Shown piece by piece: positions 6,823-15,685 of a DNA stretch of 64,000 bases; the stretch's first letter is position 1; each line of letters starts with the position of its first letter. Under the pieces are notes generated by a model, which was not told the origin of the DNA, searched no databases, and worked only from the letters and a program-made list of their open reading frames with translations. Origin of the DNA: Alloalcanivorax xenomutans (lineage in GTDB: Bacteria > Pseudomonadota > Gammaproteobacteria > Pseudomonadales > Alcanivoracaceae); assembly GCF_900217905.1 (NCBI RefSeq), contig NZ_OBMO01000008.1, positions 1-64,000 on the forward strand, read 5' to 3'. The position numbers and the translations under genes are program-made.

Positions 6823-8862
6823 GTGTTGTCATCACTTCGATTCTCTATGGGTGCCCTTCCCCGCGCCGTTTTGGCCGGCACCGCCACCCTTGTCGCCCAT
6901 CACGCCCTCGCCGAGGAACAGAGCCCCCATGTGCTGGAAGCCGTGACGGTGGTGTCCGCCGCCGGTTTCGAACAGCACATCGCCGACGCCCCCGCCTCGA
7001 TTTCGGTGATCGACCGGGAGCAACTGGAAACCAAGAGCTACACCGATGTCACCGATGCCTTGAAGGACATTCCCGGTGTCACCGTCACCGGCGGCGGCTC
7101 TCGCCAGGACATCAGTCTGCGCGGCATGTCGCCGAAGTACACCATGATTCTGGTGGATGGCCGCCGGCTGTCCGGCCGCGAGGCCACCGCCAACGGCAAT
7201 GACAGTGGTCTGGAGCAGAATTATCTGCCGCCGTTGCGCGCCATCGAACGCATCGAGGTGATTCGCGGGCCGATGTCCTCCCTCTATGGTTCCGAGGCCA
7301 TGGGTGGGGTGATCAATATCATCACCCGAAAAGTGCCAGAACAATGGCTCGGTTCCTTCGGCGCGGAGGCCACCCTGCAGGACAATGCCAAGTCCGGTAA
7401 TGCCCGTCAGTCCGATCTTTATCTCGCCGGCCCGTTACTGAAGGACAAACTTGGCCTGCAGGTGAACGGCCAGGTTCGCCACCGTGATGAAGATGAGATC
7501 CTGGAAGGCTTCGAGGAACAGAAAGTGCGCGGCGGCGGCGCCAAGCTGGTGTTCACTCCGGATCAGAGCAACGAAATCGGATTGTCCTATCAGGAAACCC
7601 GCCAGGAGCGCAACGGCTCACCAGGCAAGTACTACGAAGAAGGTTCGGAGCCCTCCAATCGCCGCTTCGACAAAGAGGTGGCGGCGCTCACTCACAACGG
7701 CAACTTCGGTAACTGGAGCACCGACTCCTACATCCAGAATGAAAAAACCGAGAACCCGGACCGCGTCGGTGAGCTGCGTAACGGCATCACTCTGGAAACT
7801 CTGACCGCCAACACCCAGGCCACCTGGTTCGGCGAGCGCCATATCATCACCGCCGGGGCGCAGTACAAGGACGAGGAACTCACCGACTACGCCACCAACC
7901 GTCTGCCCACCAGCAGCAGCACCGAGATCAGCCGCTGGCAGTACGCGGTGTTTCTCGAGGACGAATGGCGTCTGACCAATGATCTGTCGCTGACCGGCGG
8001 ACTGCGCTTCAATCAGGACGAAAATTTCGGCGATCATGTGTCACCACGGCTGTACGCGGTGTACCACCTGAATCCGGCCTTGACCTTGAAGGGCGGCGTC
8101 TCCACCGGTTACCGGCAACCCTCCCTGCGTGAAGCGGCGGATGACTGGGGCAGCATCACCGGTGGCGGCGGCTACCCGGCCGGCCATCCGCGCGCCATCA
8201 TCAAGGGCAATCCAGACCTGGATCCGGAAACCAGCATCAACTATGAAATGGGCCTGGCACTGGATCTGCCGTCCGGCTTCGCCACCAGCGTGATGCTGTT
8301 CCAGACCGACTTCAAGGACAAGATCACCGAATACCGTGAGTGCGATAACGGCGGCGACCGCAACGATCCCAGTACCTGGAGTTGCGATTACGAAGGCCAG
8401 ACCTATATGTTCGTCAGCGACCGCATCAACGTGGACGAAGCGCAAATGCAAGGCGTGGAGGCGACGCTGGCCTGGCATCTGACACCGGCGGTGCTGCTGA
8501 ACGCCAGCTACACCTTCACCGACTCCGAGCAGAAGACCGGCGAGTTCAAAGGCGAGCCGCTGAATAAAATTCCGCGCCACATGATCAACGCCGGTATCGA
8601 CTGGCAAACCACCGATCGCCTGCAAAGCTGGGTACGGGTCAATCATCGCAGCCGTACTTCGGACTACCAGTCGCGCACCAGCATGGCCGACGGCACTCCC
8701 GGGTATTCCATGGTCGATCTGGGCCTGAACTACCGCGCCAGCGAACACCTCACGCTGAAAGCCGGCGTTTACAACGTTGGGGATCGGCAAGTCACCAACG
8801 CCGACTATGAAATGGTGCTCGATGGCCGCCGTTATACCGCCGGCCTGGTGGTGGACTTCTGA
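6823..8862 (+). CDS. TonB-dependent siderophore receptor (FepA/IrgA-like)
   Basis: A 679-residue outer membrane receptor with a signal peptide (ends about LVAHHALA), a plug domain (ISVIDREQL, LRGMSPKYTMILVDGRR, VIRGPMSSLYGSEAMGGVIN) and a 22-strand barrel ending in Phe (GLVVDF). Size and plug motifs fit catecholate siderophore receptors such as FepA, IrgA or CirA. I chose GTG 6823 because GAGAGG lies 8 bases upstream; the longer frame from 6736 only translates the repeat at 6716-6782. It overlaps the esterase gene by 1 bp (TGATG). A Fur-box promoter lies at 6625-6653. The ligand is inferred from the esterase next door. Confidence 0.9.
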   Translation: MLSSLRFSMGALPRAVLAGTATLVAHHALAEEQSPHVLEAVTVVSAAGFEQHIADAPASISVIDREQLETKSYTDVTDALKDIPGVTVTGGGSRQDISLRGMSPKYTMILVDGRRLSGREATANGNDSGLEQNYLPPLRAIERIEVIRGPMSSLYGSEAMGGVINIITRKVPEQWLGSFGAEATLQDNAKSGNARQSDLYLAGPLLKDKLGLQVNGQVRHRDEDEILEGFEEQKVRGGGAKLVFTPDQSNEIGLSYQETRQERNGSPGKYYEEGSEPSNRRFDKEVAALTHNGNFGNWSTDSYIQNEKTENPDRVGELRNGITLETLTANTQATWFGERHIITAGAQYKDEELTDYATNRLPTSSSTEISRWQYAVFLEDEWRLTNDLSLTGGLRFNQDENFGDHVSPRLYAVYHLNPALTLKGGVSTGYRQPSLREAADDWGSITGGGGYPAGHPRAIIKGNPDLDPETSINYEMGLALDLPSGFATSVMLFQTDFKDKITEYRECDNGGDRNDPSTWSCDYEGQTYMFVSDRINVDEAQMQGVEATLAWHLTPAVLLNASYTFTDSEQKTGEFKGEPLNKIPRHMINAGIDWQTTDRLQSWVRVNHRSRTSDYQSRTSMADGTPGYSMVDLGLNYRASEHLTLKAGVYNVGDRQVTNADYEMVLDGRRYTAGLVVDF

Positions 8863-9818
8863 TGGACCGGCAGCGACGCCGTCTTTCCCAGGCTCTGCTG
8901 GCCGCCGCCGGACTGCTGGTACTACCCGGCACGGCGGCGGCGCGCCCGGACATGACCCGCACCATGGGTACCACGCTGGCGGACACCGGCGTCCCCGGTT
9001 ACCGCTTTGAAAGCCGTGTTTTCCCCGGCTCCGAAGGTCGGCGCCACCATCGTGTGTGGCTGGCGATTCCCGAGGGAACGCCGCCGTCGGCCGGTTTCCC
9101 GGCGCTGTATCTGCTTGATGGCAATGCGGTGTTAAACCGGCTACGGCCCGAATGGCTGACAACGCTTGGCACAGACACGCCACCGGTACTGGTGATGATC
9201 GGTTACGACACCGATCTGCTGTTCGATGGCGATGCTCGTCACTACGACTACACACCGGCGCCAAACGGACGGAACTCGGTGCGGGACGCCCGTAGACCGC
9301 AACGGGAAGGCGGCGGTGCCGCGGCCTTTATCGAGCGGATCGAGTCCGCGATCACACCCTGGGTGGCCAGCAGGACCCGAATGGATCCAAATCGCAAAGC
9401 ACTTTGGGGTCATTCCTTCGGTGGTCTTTTCACGCTGTTCACGCTATGCACCCGGCCCCGGGCTTTTCGTATTTATTTGCCGGTAAGCCCTTCCCTGGGT
9501 TGGGCGGATAATCTATTGCAACACTCCCTGGATCATCTGGCGGCCCAACCGCCGGAGCGGAACACAGCCGTCTGGATATGCCGTGGAGATGAGGAAGTGC
9601 GTATCACCAAGGCAATGAACGCGGAGCAAATCCAGCAACGGAAAAACAAAGGCAATACCGCTTTCCGTCTCTTCGCCGACAACCTCGATCGCATCCCGCG
9701 AGTCGAAGTGCACCGCCGCTTGTATCCGGGGCTCGGTCACGGAGACATGTTCAGCGCGGCTCTGCCGGAAGCGCTGCGTATCGTTGCCGGGCTGGCGCCG
9801 GATCCGGCCTGGTCCTGA
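8862..9818 (+). CDS. Alpha/beta-hydrolase esterase, IroE/Fes-like
   Basis: A 318-residue putative periplasmic esterase of the PF00756 type. An N-terminal signal follows several Arg residues (RQRRRLSQALLAAAGLLVL; a weak resemblance to a Tat signal). The nucleophile is Ser in GHSFGG (about residue 186), with the His in GLGHGDMF near the C-terminus; LYLLDGN is a family motif. IroE-like enzymes linearise enterobactin-type trilactones. Coupling to a Fur-controlled TonB receptor supports processing of a catecholate siderophore. No siderophore synthesis genes are in the window, so a xenosiderophore is possible. Confidence 0.82.
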   Translation: MDRQRRRLSQALLAAAGLLVLPGTAAARPDMTRTMGTTLADTGVPGYRFESRVFPGSEGRRHHRVWLAIPEGTPPSAGFPALYLLDGNAVLNRLRPEWLTTLGTDTPPVLVMIGYDTDLLFDGDARHYDYTPAPNGRNSVRDARRPQREGGGAAAFIERIESAITPWVASRTRMDPNRKALWGHSFGGLFTLFTLCTRPRAFRIYLPVSPSLGWADNLLQHSLDHLAAQPPERNTAVWICRGDEEVRITKAMNAEQIQQRKNKGNTAFRLFADNLDRIPRVEVHRRLYPGLGHGDMFSAALPEALRIVAGLAPDPAWS

Positions 9819-9849
9819 ACATCGCTCTCACAATCGTATTCGCCCCCCC

Positions 9850-9930
9850 TGCAGGAGCCAGCCCGCAGGCGAATTTTCGACGTTGGTGACCCCAAAAGCC
9901 TTCGCCTGCGGGCAGGCTCCTACAGCGGCT
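9850..9930. repeat. REP-like family A repeat
   Basis: GCAGGAGCCAGCCCGCAGGCGAA at the left and TTCGCCTGCGGGCAGGCTCCTAC at the right form a long imperfect inverted repeat around a loop of about 33 nt, ending in AGCGGCT. It lies 3' of the esterase and is followed at once by a family B repeat. Confidence 0.8.
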
Positions 9931-9940
9931 AAAGAATGTC

Positions 9941-10028
9941 TTTTTTGTGGCCCCCGTCCATGGCGGCCACCCTGTGGGCCGTCGCCAAGGCGACGTCAAA
10001 AATCGCTCCCGGCGATTTTTTTGTTTTT
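9941..10028 (+). repeat. Family B structured repeat, copy 2 (best preserved)
   Basis: Stem 1 is GTGGCC (9947-9952) with GGCCAC (9965-9970). Next is CCC-TGT-GGG, then stem 3 GTCGCC (9981-9986) with GGCGAC (9989-9994), then stem 4 AAAAATCGC (9998-10006) with GCGATTTTT (10012-10020) and more T residues. Stem 4 resembles a Rho-independent terminator in either direction and separates the convergent esterase and DUF454 genes. Confidence 0.8.
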
Positions 10029-10052
10029 TTGCTGTCAACTGTCCACTATCAG

Positions 10053-10433
10053 CTAGGCAGCGGGGCCGCCCCGCTCCGGTCGCCTCCACAGCCACAGCAG
10101 CACCACCGCCATGGTCAGCGGCAGCAGACCTTTGGCCCAGTGTGGCAGCGAGGAGATCAGAATCAATATCACCCCAATGGACATGCTCACCGTCGCCATC
10201 CATTTGGCGTGACGGGAGATAGCGCCGTATTCGCGCCAGCGGCGGATCGGCGGCCCGAAACGGGGATGGGCCAGCAGCCACCGTTCCAGGGCCGGCCAGC
10301 CGCGCCCGGCGGCCCAGGCCGACAGCAGCAGGAACTCCACCGTCGGCAAGCCAGGCAGTATTACCCCCAGCATGGCGGTGGCCAGCGCCAGTAACGCCAG
10401 CGTCCGCCATAGCAGAATGCGCATGCTGTTCAC
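10053..10433 (-). CDS. DUF454 (YbaN-family) inner membrane protein
   Basis: A 126-residue membrane protein with an N-terminal helix (LLALATAMLGVILPGLPTVEFLLLSAWAAGRG, about 10-42) and a C-terminal helical pair (about 82-115). The LPTVEFLLLSAWAAGRG...RFGPPIRRWR pattern is the DUF454/YbaN signature. Its biochemical role is unknown. It starts with GTG at 10433, overlapping the heme oxygenase stop by 4 bp (GTGA), so it is translationally coupled. DUF454 genes often lie beside heme or iron uptake genes, which suggests an ancillary role in heme use. Confidence 0.88.
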   Translation of the reverse strand: MNSMRILLWRTLALLALATAMLGVILPGLPTVEFLLLSAWAAGRGWPALERWLLAHPRFGPPIRRWREYGAISRHAKWMATVSMSIGVILILISSLPHWAKGLLPLTMAVVLLWLWRRPERGGPAA

Positions 10434-11059
10434 GCCGGGCGCGGCAAATCCGCCATCAGCTCTTCCACCGCCGAATTGACGAAGGCGAAGGCATCCCGCG
10501 CACCACGCACCGCTTGCGCTTTGTCCTCTTCCGTGAATGCCAGCGCATCCAGTTGCGCCTTGAAGCGCTTCCAGTGCAGGCCGCGCCCGTCCGGATGGCC
10601 GGCCAGGTGCCGGGCGCCATGGCTTTCGCTCAGTCCCAGCTTGTCCCGCGCCAGTTTGAACAGGAAAGCCGCGCCCAGGTTGGAACCTTCATTGGTGTAT
10701 AACCAACCCACCGCCGCGGGCATGCCGGTGATCAAGGCGGTGGTACCCGCCAGGCGATCGAAGGACAGATCGGAATCGCTCACGTTCAGATCACGGCAAT
10801 CCGCTTCCACTTCCAACAAGCGCGACCGTGCCGCCAGGCCGGGGAACAGCTTCTGCAGTTCCTCCGCCTGATATAGCGGCGCGGTGGCGCATTGCAGCCG
10901 CAACTGCATGCGCAGGAAGCGGCGATAGCTTTGTTCGTCGGCGAACGGCGCGAAGCCGGACAAACGGTTATCCAGGTTTTCATGGATCCGGTGGGTGCCT
11001 TCCTTGAGACACAAGGACAGGGGTTTTTCCATAGTATCCACGGTGTCGGCCTGAGTCAT
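10430..11059 (-). CDS. Biliverdin-producing heme oxygenase
   Basis: A 209-residue heme oxygenase (PF01126). It cleaves heme to biliverdin, CO and Fe2+, releasing iron from imported heme in the cytoplasm. The likely proximal heme ligand is His in LKEGTHRIHENL (about residue 22); the distal helix Gly region matches ITGMPAAVGWLYTNEGSNLG. Start is ATG 11059, behind AGGAA; the longer frame to 11245 runs into the hasF coding region. As the second-last gene of the has locus it completes a path from secreted hemophore to free iron. It resembles HemO/PigA-type enzymes; regiospecificity cannot be read from sequence. Confidence 0.92.
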   Translation of the reverse strand: MTQADTVDTMEKPLSLCLKEGTHRIHENLDNRLSGFAPFADEQSYRRFLRMQLRLQCATAPLYQAEELQKLFPGLAARSRLLEVEADCRDLNVSDSDLSFDRLAGTTALITGMPAAVGWLYTNEGSNLGAAFLFKLARDKLGLSESHGARHLAGHPDGRGLHWKRFKAQLDALAFTEEDKAQAVRGARDAFAFVNSAVEELMADLPRPA

Positions 11060-11115
11060 GGTGATTCCTATATGCGATGCCAATGAGGGGTGCCGATAAA
11101 AGAGGCTTCTATAAG

Positions 11116-12453
11116 CTATGACGAGTGAGACGGCGAAAAGGACAGTGCCCCGTCCACGGTTTTCAGTTCGCGCACGCCCAGAACCCCGCTTTGCTGATGC
11201 AGTTCCAGCCAGGCGTTGAGATAGTCGTAACCGGCGCCGAGCCATTCCAGACGAGCCTCGTGCAATTGCCGGCGCGCTTCCAACAGGTCCTGGTTGTTCC
11301 GCTCACCGCCGCGCAGACTTTGGCGGGTGGCTTCCACCAATTGCTCGGCGCTGGTCACCGCCTCGGCCAGTGCTTCCAGGCGGGAAGCACCGCCGCGGCA
11401 GTCACGAAAGCGTTGCTCCACCGCCAACAACAGCTGCTGCCGGGCGGAGAGCAGCCTTTGCTGCTCGGCATCATGGCGGGCGGCGGCCTGACGGCGAGCA
11501 GCCGCCACACCGCCGCCGGCGTACAGCGGCACCTGCACCTGCACGCCGACGCTGTCGGTATCGTAGTGCTGACCGTAGGTGTTCTCGCTGTCGGAATCGG
11601 TGCGCCGGGTGCTGGCGTAAAGACTGACCGTGGGCCAATGGCCGGCTTTCTGGCGGTCCACTTCCCGCTCCGCCAACGCCACGTCTTCACGCCGCACCGC
11701 CAGCACCGGACTGTGACGCAGGGCCTGTTCGCGCCAGCGGGCCAGATCGCCGTCCAGCGGCAACGGCGACACCGCGTCTTGCATCCGCGGTTGCCAGCCG
11801 CTGAGATCCACACCGGTCAGTTGCGTCAAACGGCGTTCGGCCACCTTCGCCTGCTCCTCGGCGGCGAGCCGCTCGGCCCGGGCCAGAGCAAGGCGGGAAC
11901 GGGTTTCCAGTACCTCGGTCAGAGTGCCTTCGCCGGCTTTCCGCAATGCCTCATTACGCTCCAGCAACGCCTTCAATACCGACGTCTGTTCTCGCGCCCA
12001 GCGGCGCCGCGACCAGGCCACCAGAGTGTCGGTGTAGGCCCGCGATACCTTCACCACCAGTTCCTGCAAGCGGGCCTCGAATTCCAGTTCCGCCCGCGCC
12101 GCGCGCAGGCGGCCTATATCTCGCGCCACCCAGGCACTGTAATCGAACAGTGGCTGTTCCAGTCTCAACGAGGAGCTGTAGCTGCGATAGTCCCGCTCTT
12201 CCGTTACCGGCCCAAACAGGGAATCCTGTTCCACCTCGGACCAGTTCTTGCCCCAGGAATAGCTGTAGGCCAAGGTCGGCAGCAGATTGGCGCGGCCCAG
12301 TACCTTGAACTCACCGGCGGCGCGGCGGTCGTGAATCGCCGCCTGGAATTCCGGCTCATGGCGTAGCGCCGCATCGAACGCCTGTTCCAGCGTTAGCGCC
12401 GACGCCAGCGGGCTCATGCATAGCAAAAGCAGCAGCCATCCGGCCCGCCGCAT
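11116..12453 (-). CDS. hasF: TolC-family outer membrane channel, HasF
   Basis: A 445-residue outer membrane efflux protein with signal peptide (RRAGWLLLLLCMSPLASA) and two OEP repeats (about 30-220 and 235-430) of long coiled-coil helices. Following hasD and hasE, it should be the outer tunnel of the type I secretion system for HasA. Start choice is not trivial. ATG 12453 directly precedes the signal peptide but has only a weak AGGG site. ATG 12615 overlaps the hasE stop, has a strong GGAGG site and stays open in frame, but puts a translated family A repeat before the signal. I annotate 12453 and describe the conflict in the findings. Confidence 0.85.
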   Translation of the reverse strand: MRRAGWLLLLLCMSPLASALTLEQAFDAALRHEPEFQAAIHDRRAAGEFKVLGRANLLPTLAYSYSWGKNWSEVEQDSLFGPVTEERDYRSYSSSLRLEQPLFDYSAWVARDIGRLRAARAELEFEARLQELVVKVSRAYTDTLVAWSRRRWAREQTSVLKALLERNEALRKAGEGTLTEVLETRSRLALARAERLAAEEQAKVAERRLTQLTGVDLSGWQPRMQDAVSPLPLDGDLARWREQALRHSPVLAVRREDVALAEREVDRQKAGHWPTVSLYASTRRTDSDSENTYGQHYDTDSVGVQVQVPLYAGGGVAAARRQAAARHDAEQQRLLSARQQLLLAVEQRFRDCRGGASRLEALAEAVTSAEQLVEATRQSLRGGERNNQDLLEARRQLHEARLEWLGAGYDYLNAWLELHQQSGVLGVRELKTVDGALSFSPSHSS

Positions 12454-12479
12454 CCAACCCTGCTCAGCTACAAGGTTGA

Positions 12480-12553
12480 TGTAGGAGCTTGCCTGCAAGC
12501 GAATCTCTGACCGGGGCCGAGGGCCCAATTCGCTTGCAAGGCAAGCTCCTACA
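12480..12553. repeat. REP-like family A repeat between hasE and hasF
   Basis: TGTAGGAGCTTGCCTGCAAG and CTTGCAAGGCAAGCTCCTACA form a long near-perfect inverted repeat with a GC-rich central loop. It lies inside the has operon, between the end of hasE and the hasF signal peptide, and could tune downstream expression. Confidence 0.88.
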
Positions 12554-12611
12554 GTGGCTTCGTGGTTCTGTCCGAGGGAAGCTGTCGAGCCTGAACGGAC
12601 TGGCGTTTTGA

Positions 12612-13952
12612 TCATTGCCCCTCCAGCGCCAGCGGAATACGGTCCACCAGGGGTTTGAACAGATAGCTCATCAGCGAACGCTCACCGGTACGCACGAACG
12701 CCTGCACCGGCATGCCCGGCTGCACCACCAGGTCCCCGAGCGCGGCGCGAGCCTCCTGATCCACCCGCAGGCGGGCGGCGTAATAAGGCTGGCCGTTGTG
12801 CGGATCCTCCAGCCGGTCCGGTGACACCCGCGCCACCGTGGCGGGAATGCGGGGTGTGCTGGCGCGATTAAAGGCGGTGAACATCAACTCCACCGGCAGG
12901 CCGGCGTGCACCGAGTCAATACGATCCACCGGCACCCTGGCATCCACCCACAACGGCTCGTCCGCCGGCAGCAGCTCCATCACCACGTCACCGGGACGGA
13001 TCACCGAGCCCCGGGTCAGCACCTGCAGGTTCACCACCCGGCCGGATACCGGCGCGGTGATCTCACTGTGCTCCAGTTGGAAGCGGGCGTTGGCCAGCCG
13101 CTCGCTTTCACTGGCGGCCCGTAAACGGTGTTCGGCCAGCGCCTGCTCCACGTCACGGTTCTGGTTGTCACGCAGAGCATCCAGCCTGGCCCGCGCTTCG
13201 CCCAAACCGGCCCGTGCCGCCCGTGCCGCAGCGTCGCTGGCGGCCAACTCTCCACTCAGGCGCGCCCGCTCCTCTTCCAGTTCCAATACCCGGTTGCGAG
13301 GTACATAGTCCTGCTCCGCCAACGGCCGCAACGCCGCCAGCCTTTGATCCAGCAAGGCCAGACGTTGCCGCAAACTGGATTGCCGTGCCTGTTCACCCCG
13401 CCAGCGCGCCTCGGCACCGGCCATCGCCTGCTCAAGGCCGGCGCGTTCTGTTTGCAGCGCCAGACGGCGGCTGCGGAAAAGCTGCCGTTGTGCCTCCAGC
13501 GCCGAGGCCAGTATCGGATCGGAAGTAACCTGTTGCGTCAGAGCCGGATCGAGGGCCAGGGTCTCAAGCCCTTGGCTTTCCGCTTCCAGGCGCGCGATAC
13601 CGGCCACCGCCATGGCCTGATGCAACCGCGCGGAATCCAGCTCCGCCCGCGCCACCCGGGCGTCCAGTTTCAGCAACGTCTGACCTTGGCTGACGCTCTC
13701 TCCTTCCGTCACCGGTACCTCTGCCACCACACCACCGGCGGGATGTTGAATGCGCTTGCGGTAGCCATCCACGGTTACCGTGCCTTCCAGTGCCACACCC
13801 GCATCCAACGGTGCCAACACCGCCCACAGCAGAAAGGCGGCAAACCCGCCCAGCAATATCACGCCTCCCCATAACACCAGCTTGCGCTGACCACGGCGGC
13901 GCAAACCCACGCCCGGCAAGGCCTCGATCGGCGGCTCCATGCGCGCAGTCAT
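12612..13952 (-). CDS. hasE: Type I secretion membrane fusion protein, HasE
   Basis: A 446-residue periplasmic adaptor of the HlyD/PrtE family. It has a short cytoplasmic N-terminus, one membrane helix (LVLWGGVILLGGFAAFLLWAVL, about 24-45), lipoyl halves (VAEVPVTEGESVSQGQTLL and ITAPVSGRVVNLQVLTRG) flanking a long coiled coil (about 105-285), and a beta-barrel C-terminus (VQPGMPVQAFVRTGERSL). It links the HasD ATPase to HasF. The ATG at 13952 overlaps the hasD stop by 4 bp (ATGA). Length fits PrtE/HasE. Confidence 0.92.
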   Translation of the reverse strand: MTARMEPPIEALPGVGLRRRGQRKLVLWGGVILLGGFAAFLLWAVLAPLDAGVALEGTVTVDGYRKRIQHPAGGVVAEVPVTEGESVSQGQTLLKLDARVARAELDSARLHQAMAVAGIARLEAESQGLETLALDPALTQQVTSDPILASALEAQRQLFRSRRLALQTERAGLEQAMAGAEARWRGEQARQSSLRQRLALLDQRLAALRPLAEQDYVPRNRVLELEEERARLSGELAASDAAARAARAGLGEARARLDALRDNQNRDVEQALAEHRLRAASESERLANARFQLEHSEITAPVSGRVVNLQVLTRGSVIRPGDVVMELLPADEPLWVDARVPVDRIDSVHAGLPVELMFTAFNRASTPRIPATVARVSPDRLEDPHNGQPYYAARLRVDQEARAALGDLVVQPGMPVQAFVRTGERSLMSYLFKPLVDRIPLALEGQ

Positions 13953-15685
13953 GCCCCACCCCCTTCGGCGCCGAAACTGTAAGACACACGGGGTGCCGGT
14001 TTCGCCGCCGGCCGGCGCTGCCCCATCACCTCGGCGGTAACACCGAACTTCCGCATCACGCCGTCCTTGAGCACCAGCACCTTGTCGGTGACCGCCAGCA
14101 CCGCCGCCCGGTGGGTGATCAACACCACGGTGCGGCCCTGCGCCTTCCAGGCTTTCAGGGTTTCCGCCAGCGCCGCCTCGCCAACATCATCGAGATTGGC
14201 GTTGGGTTCATCCAATACCAACAGCGCCGGTTCGCCGTACAGCGCCCGCGCCAACGCCACCCGCTGTTTCTGGCCGCCAGACAAGCCGCCGCCATCCTCG
14301 CCAAGCACGGTGTCATAGCCCTGAGGCAAACGAAGGATCATGTCATGCACGCCAGCGCGACGCGCCGCATCGATGACCGCTTGCTGAGCGCCGCCGGTCA
14401 GTTCGCCAAAGCGGGCAATGTTTTCCGCCACGGTGCCGGCGAACAGATCCACCTCCTGCGGCAGATAGCCGATCGCCGGGCCCAATTCGTCCGCCGGCCA
14501 GCCGTGCAGGTCCGCGCCGTCCAGCCGCACCTTGCCGGCGCGCGGCGGCCATAATCCCACCAGCGCCCGCGCCAGGGACGACTTGCCGGAACCGGAAGGC
14601 CCGACCACGCCAAGCACTTCTCCCGGCGTCAGCTCGAAACGCACATTGGCCAGACTGGGACGTTCCGCGCCGGGCGGCATCAGTGTCAGCCCTTCCACCA
14701 TCAGCGCGCCTTGCGGACGCGGCAGACTCAACCCCCGCTCCGGCCTCGGATGCGCCTGCAACAAAGCCTGTAAGCGATTCACCGCGATGCGTGTACCGCT
14801 CCACTGACGCCAAGCGCCCACCACCTGCTCCACCGGCGCCAGCATCCGGCCCACCAGAATCGAACCGGCCACCATCATGCCGGCGCTGATCTGGCCGTGG
14901 ATCGCCAGCCAGGCGCCGGCGCCGAGCATCAGCGATTGCAGCGCCAGCCGCAGCGCCCGCGTCACCGCGCTGATCAACACACTGCGTTCGCTGGCCAGGT
15001 GTTGATGGTCCACATAGCCATCCTGCAATTCACGCCAACGGCGGCGCAAACGGCCGCCCATGCCCAGAGCCTTGATCGTGGCGGCGCCGCGCCAATGCTC
15101 CTGCGCCAGACGGCCGGCGTTGATGGACAAGGCGCTGGCTTCGTTCAACGGCGCCCGGGACCAGCGTTCATTGACGAACGCCAGCGCCAGCAATACCAGA
15201 GCGCCCAGCAACGCCAAGGCCCCCAGTAGCGGATGAAACAGAAACAGCACGATCAAATAGAGCGGCGCCCAGGGCGCGTCGAAGAAAGCGAACAAAGCAC
15301 TGCCGGCGAAGAACTGGCGCAGCTGATTCAGATCCGACAAGGCCTGGGCCGAGGACAGATTGCCGCCCTGCAAACCATGCCGGCCGGCAGCGTCATAAAC
15401 ACGCTCGCCCAGTTGTTGGTCCAGGGCTTCGCCGACACGAATCACCAGCAAACCACGCAACCAGTCCAACGCGGCCATCAGCGCGTACAGCCCCAGGGCG
15501 ATCACCGTCAGCATCAGTAACGTCACGCCGTTACCGGACGCCAGCACCCGATCATAGACCTGCAACATATACAGCGCTGGCACCAGCATCAGCAGATTGA
15601 TCACCGCGCTGAACACGCCGACGGAAACGAAAGTGCCGCGCTGCAACGCCAGCGCCACGCGCAGGTCGTCCCTGGTCTTTTTCAT
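13949..15685 (-). CDS. hasD: Type I secretion ABC transporter, HasD
   Basis: A 578-residue fused permease-ATPase of the PrtD/HasD family. It energises one-step export of a protein with an uncleaved C-terminal signal. Residues about 20-290 form the membrane domain without a C39 peptidase; the ATPase has Walker A GPSGSGKSS, signature LSGGQKQR and Walker B LLVLDEPNANLD. I chose ATG 15685, which overlaps the stop of GloVer protein 2 (ATGA); the longer frame to 15745 overlaps that gene in another frame. hasA two genes upstream is the obvious substrate; no RTX protease or lipase is in the window. Confidence 0.93.
   Translation of the reverse strand: MKKTRDDLRVALALQRGTFVSVGVFSAVINLLMLVPALYMLQVYDRVLASGNGVTLLMLTVIALGLYALMAALDWLRGLLVIRVGEALDQQLGERVYDAAGRHGLQGGNLSSAQALSDLNQLRQFFAGSALFAFFDAPWAPLYLIVLFLFHPLLGALALLGALVLLALAFVNERWSRAPLNEASALSINAGRLAQEHWRGAATIKALGMGGRLRRRWRELQDGYVDHQHLASERSVLISAVTRALRLALQSLMLGAGAWLAIHGQISAGMMVAGSILVGRMLAPVEQVVGAWRQWSGTRIAVNRLQALLQAHPRPERGLSLPRPQGALMVEGLTLMPPGAERPSLANVRFELTPGEVLGVVGPSGSGKSSLARALVGLWPPRAGKVRLDGADLHGWPADELGPAIGYLPQEVDLFAGTVAENIARFGELTGGAQQAVIDAARRAGVHDMILRLPQGYDTVLGEDGGGLSGGQKQRVALARALYGEPALLVLDEPNANLDDVGEAALAETLKAWKAQGRTVVLITHRAAVLAVTDKVLVLKDGVMRKFGVTAEVMGQRRPAAKPAPRVSYSFGAEGGGA

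Noticed and set aside
9850-9930. Repeats that at first look like a CRISPR array
   Set aside because: The arms form single inverted repeats with no regular spacer-repeat series and no cas genes in the window; they match the dispersed family A.
9936-10394. Plus-strand frame over 9936-10394
   Set aside because: It starts inside the family B repeat and then runs antisense to the DUF454 gene; no family features.
13949-15685. HasD/HasE as an exporter for an RTX protease or lipase
   Set aside because: No such substrate gene is present; hasA with a matching C-terminal signal lies two genes upstream.
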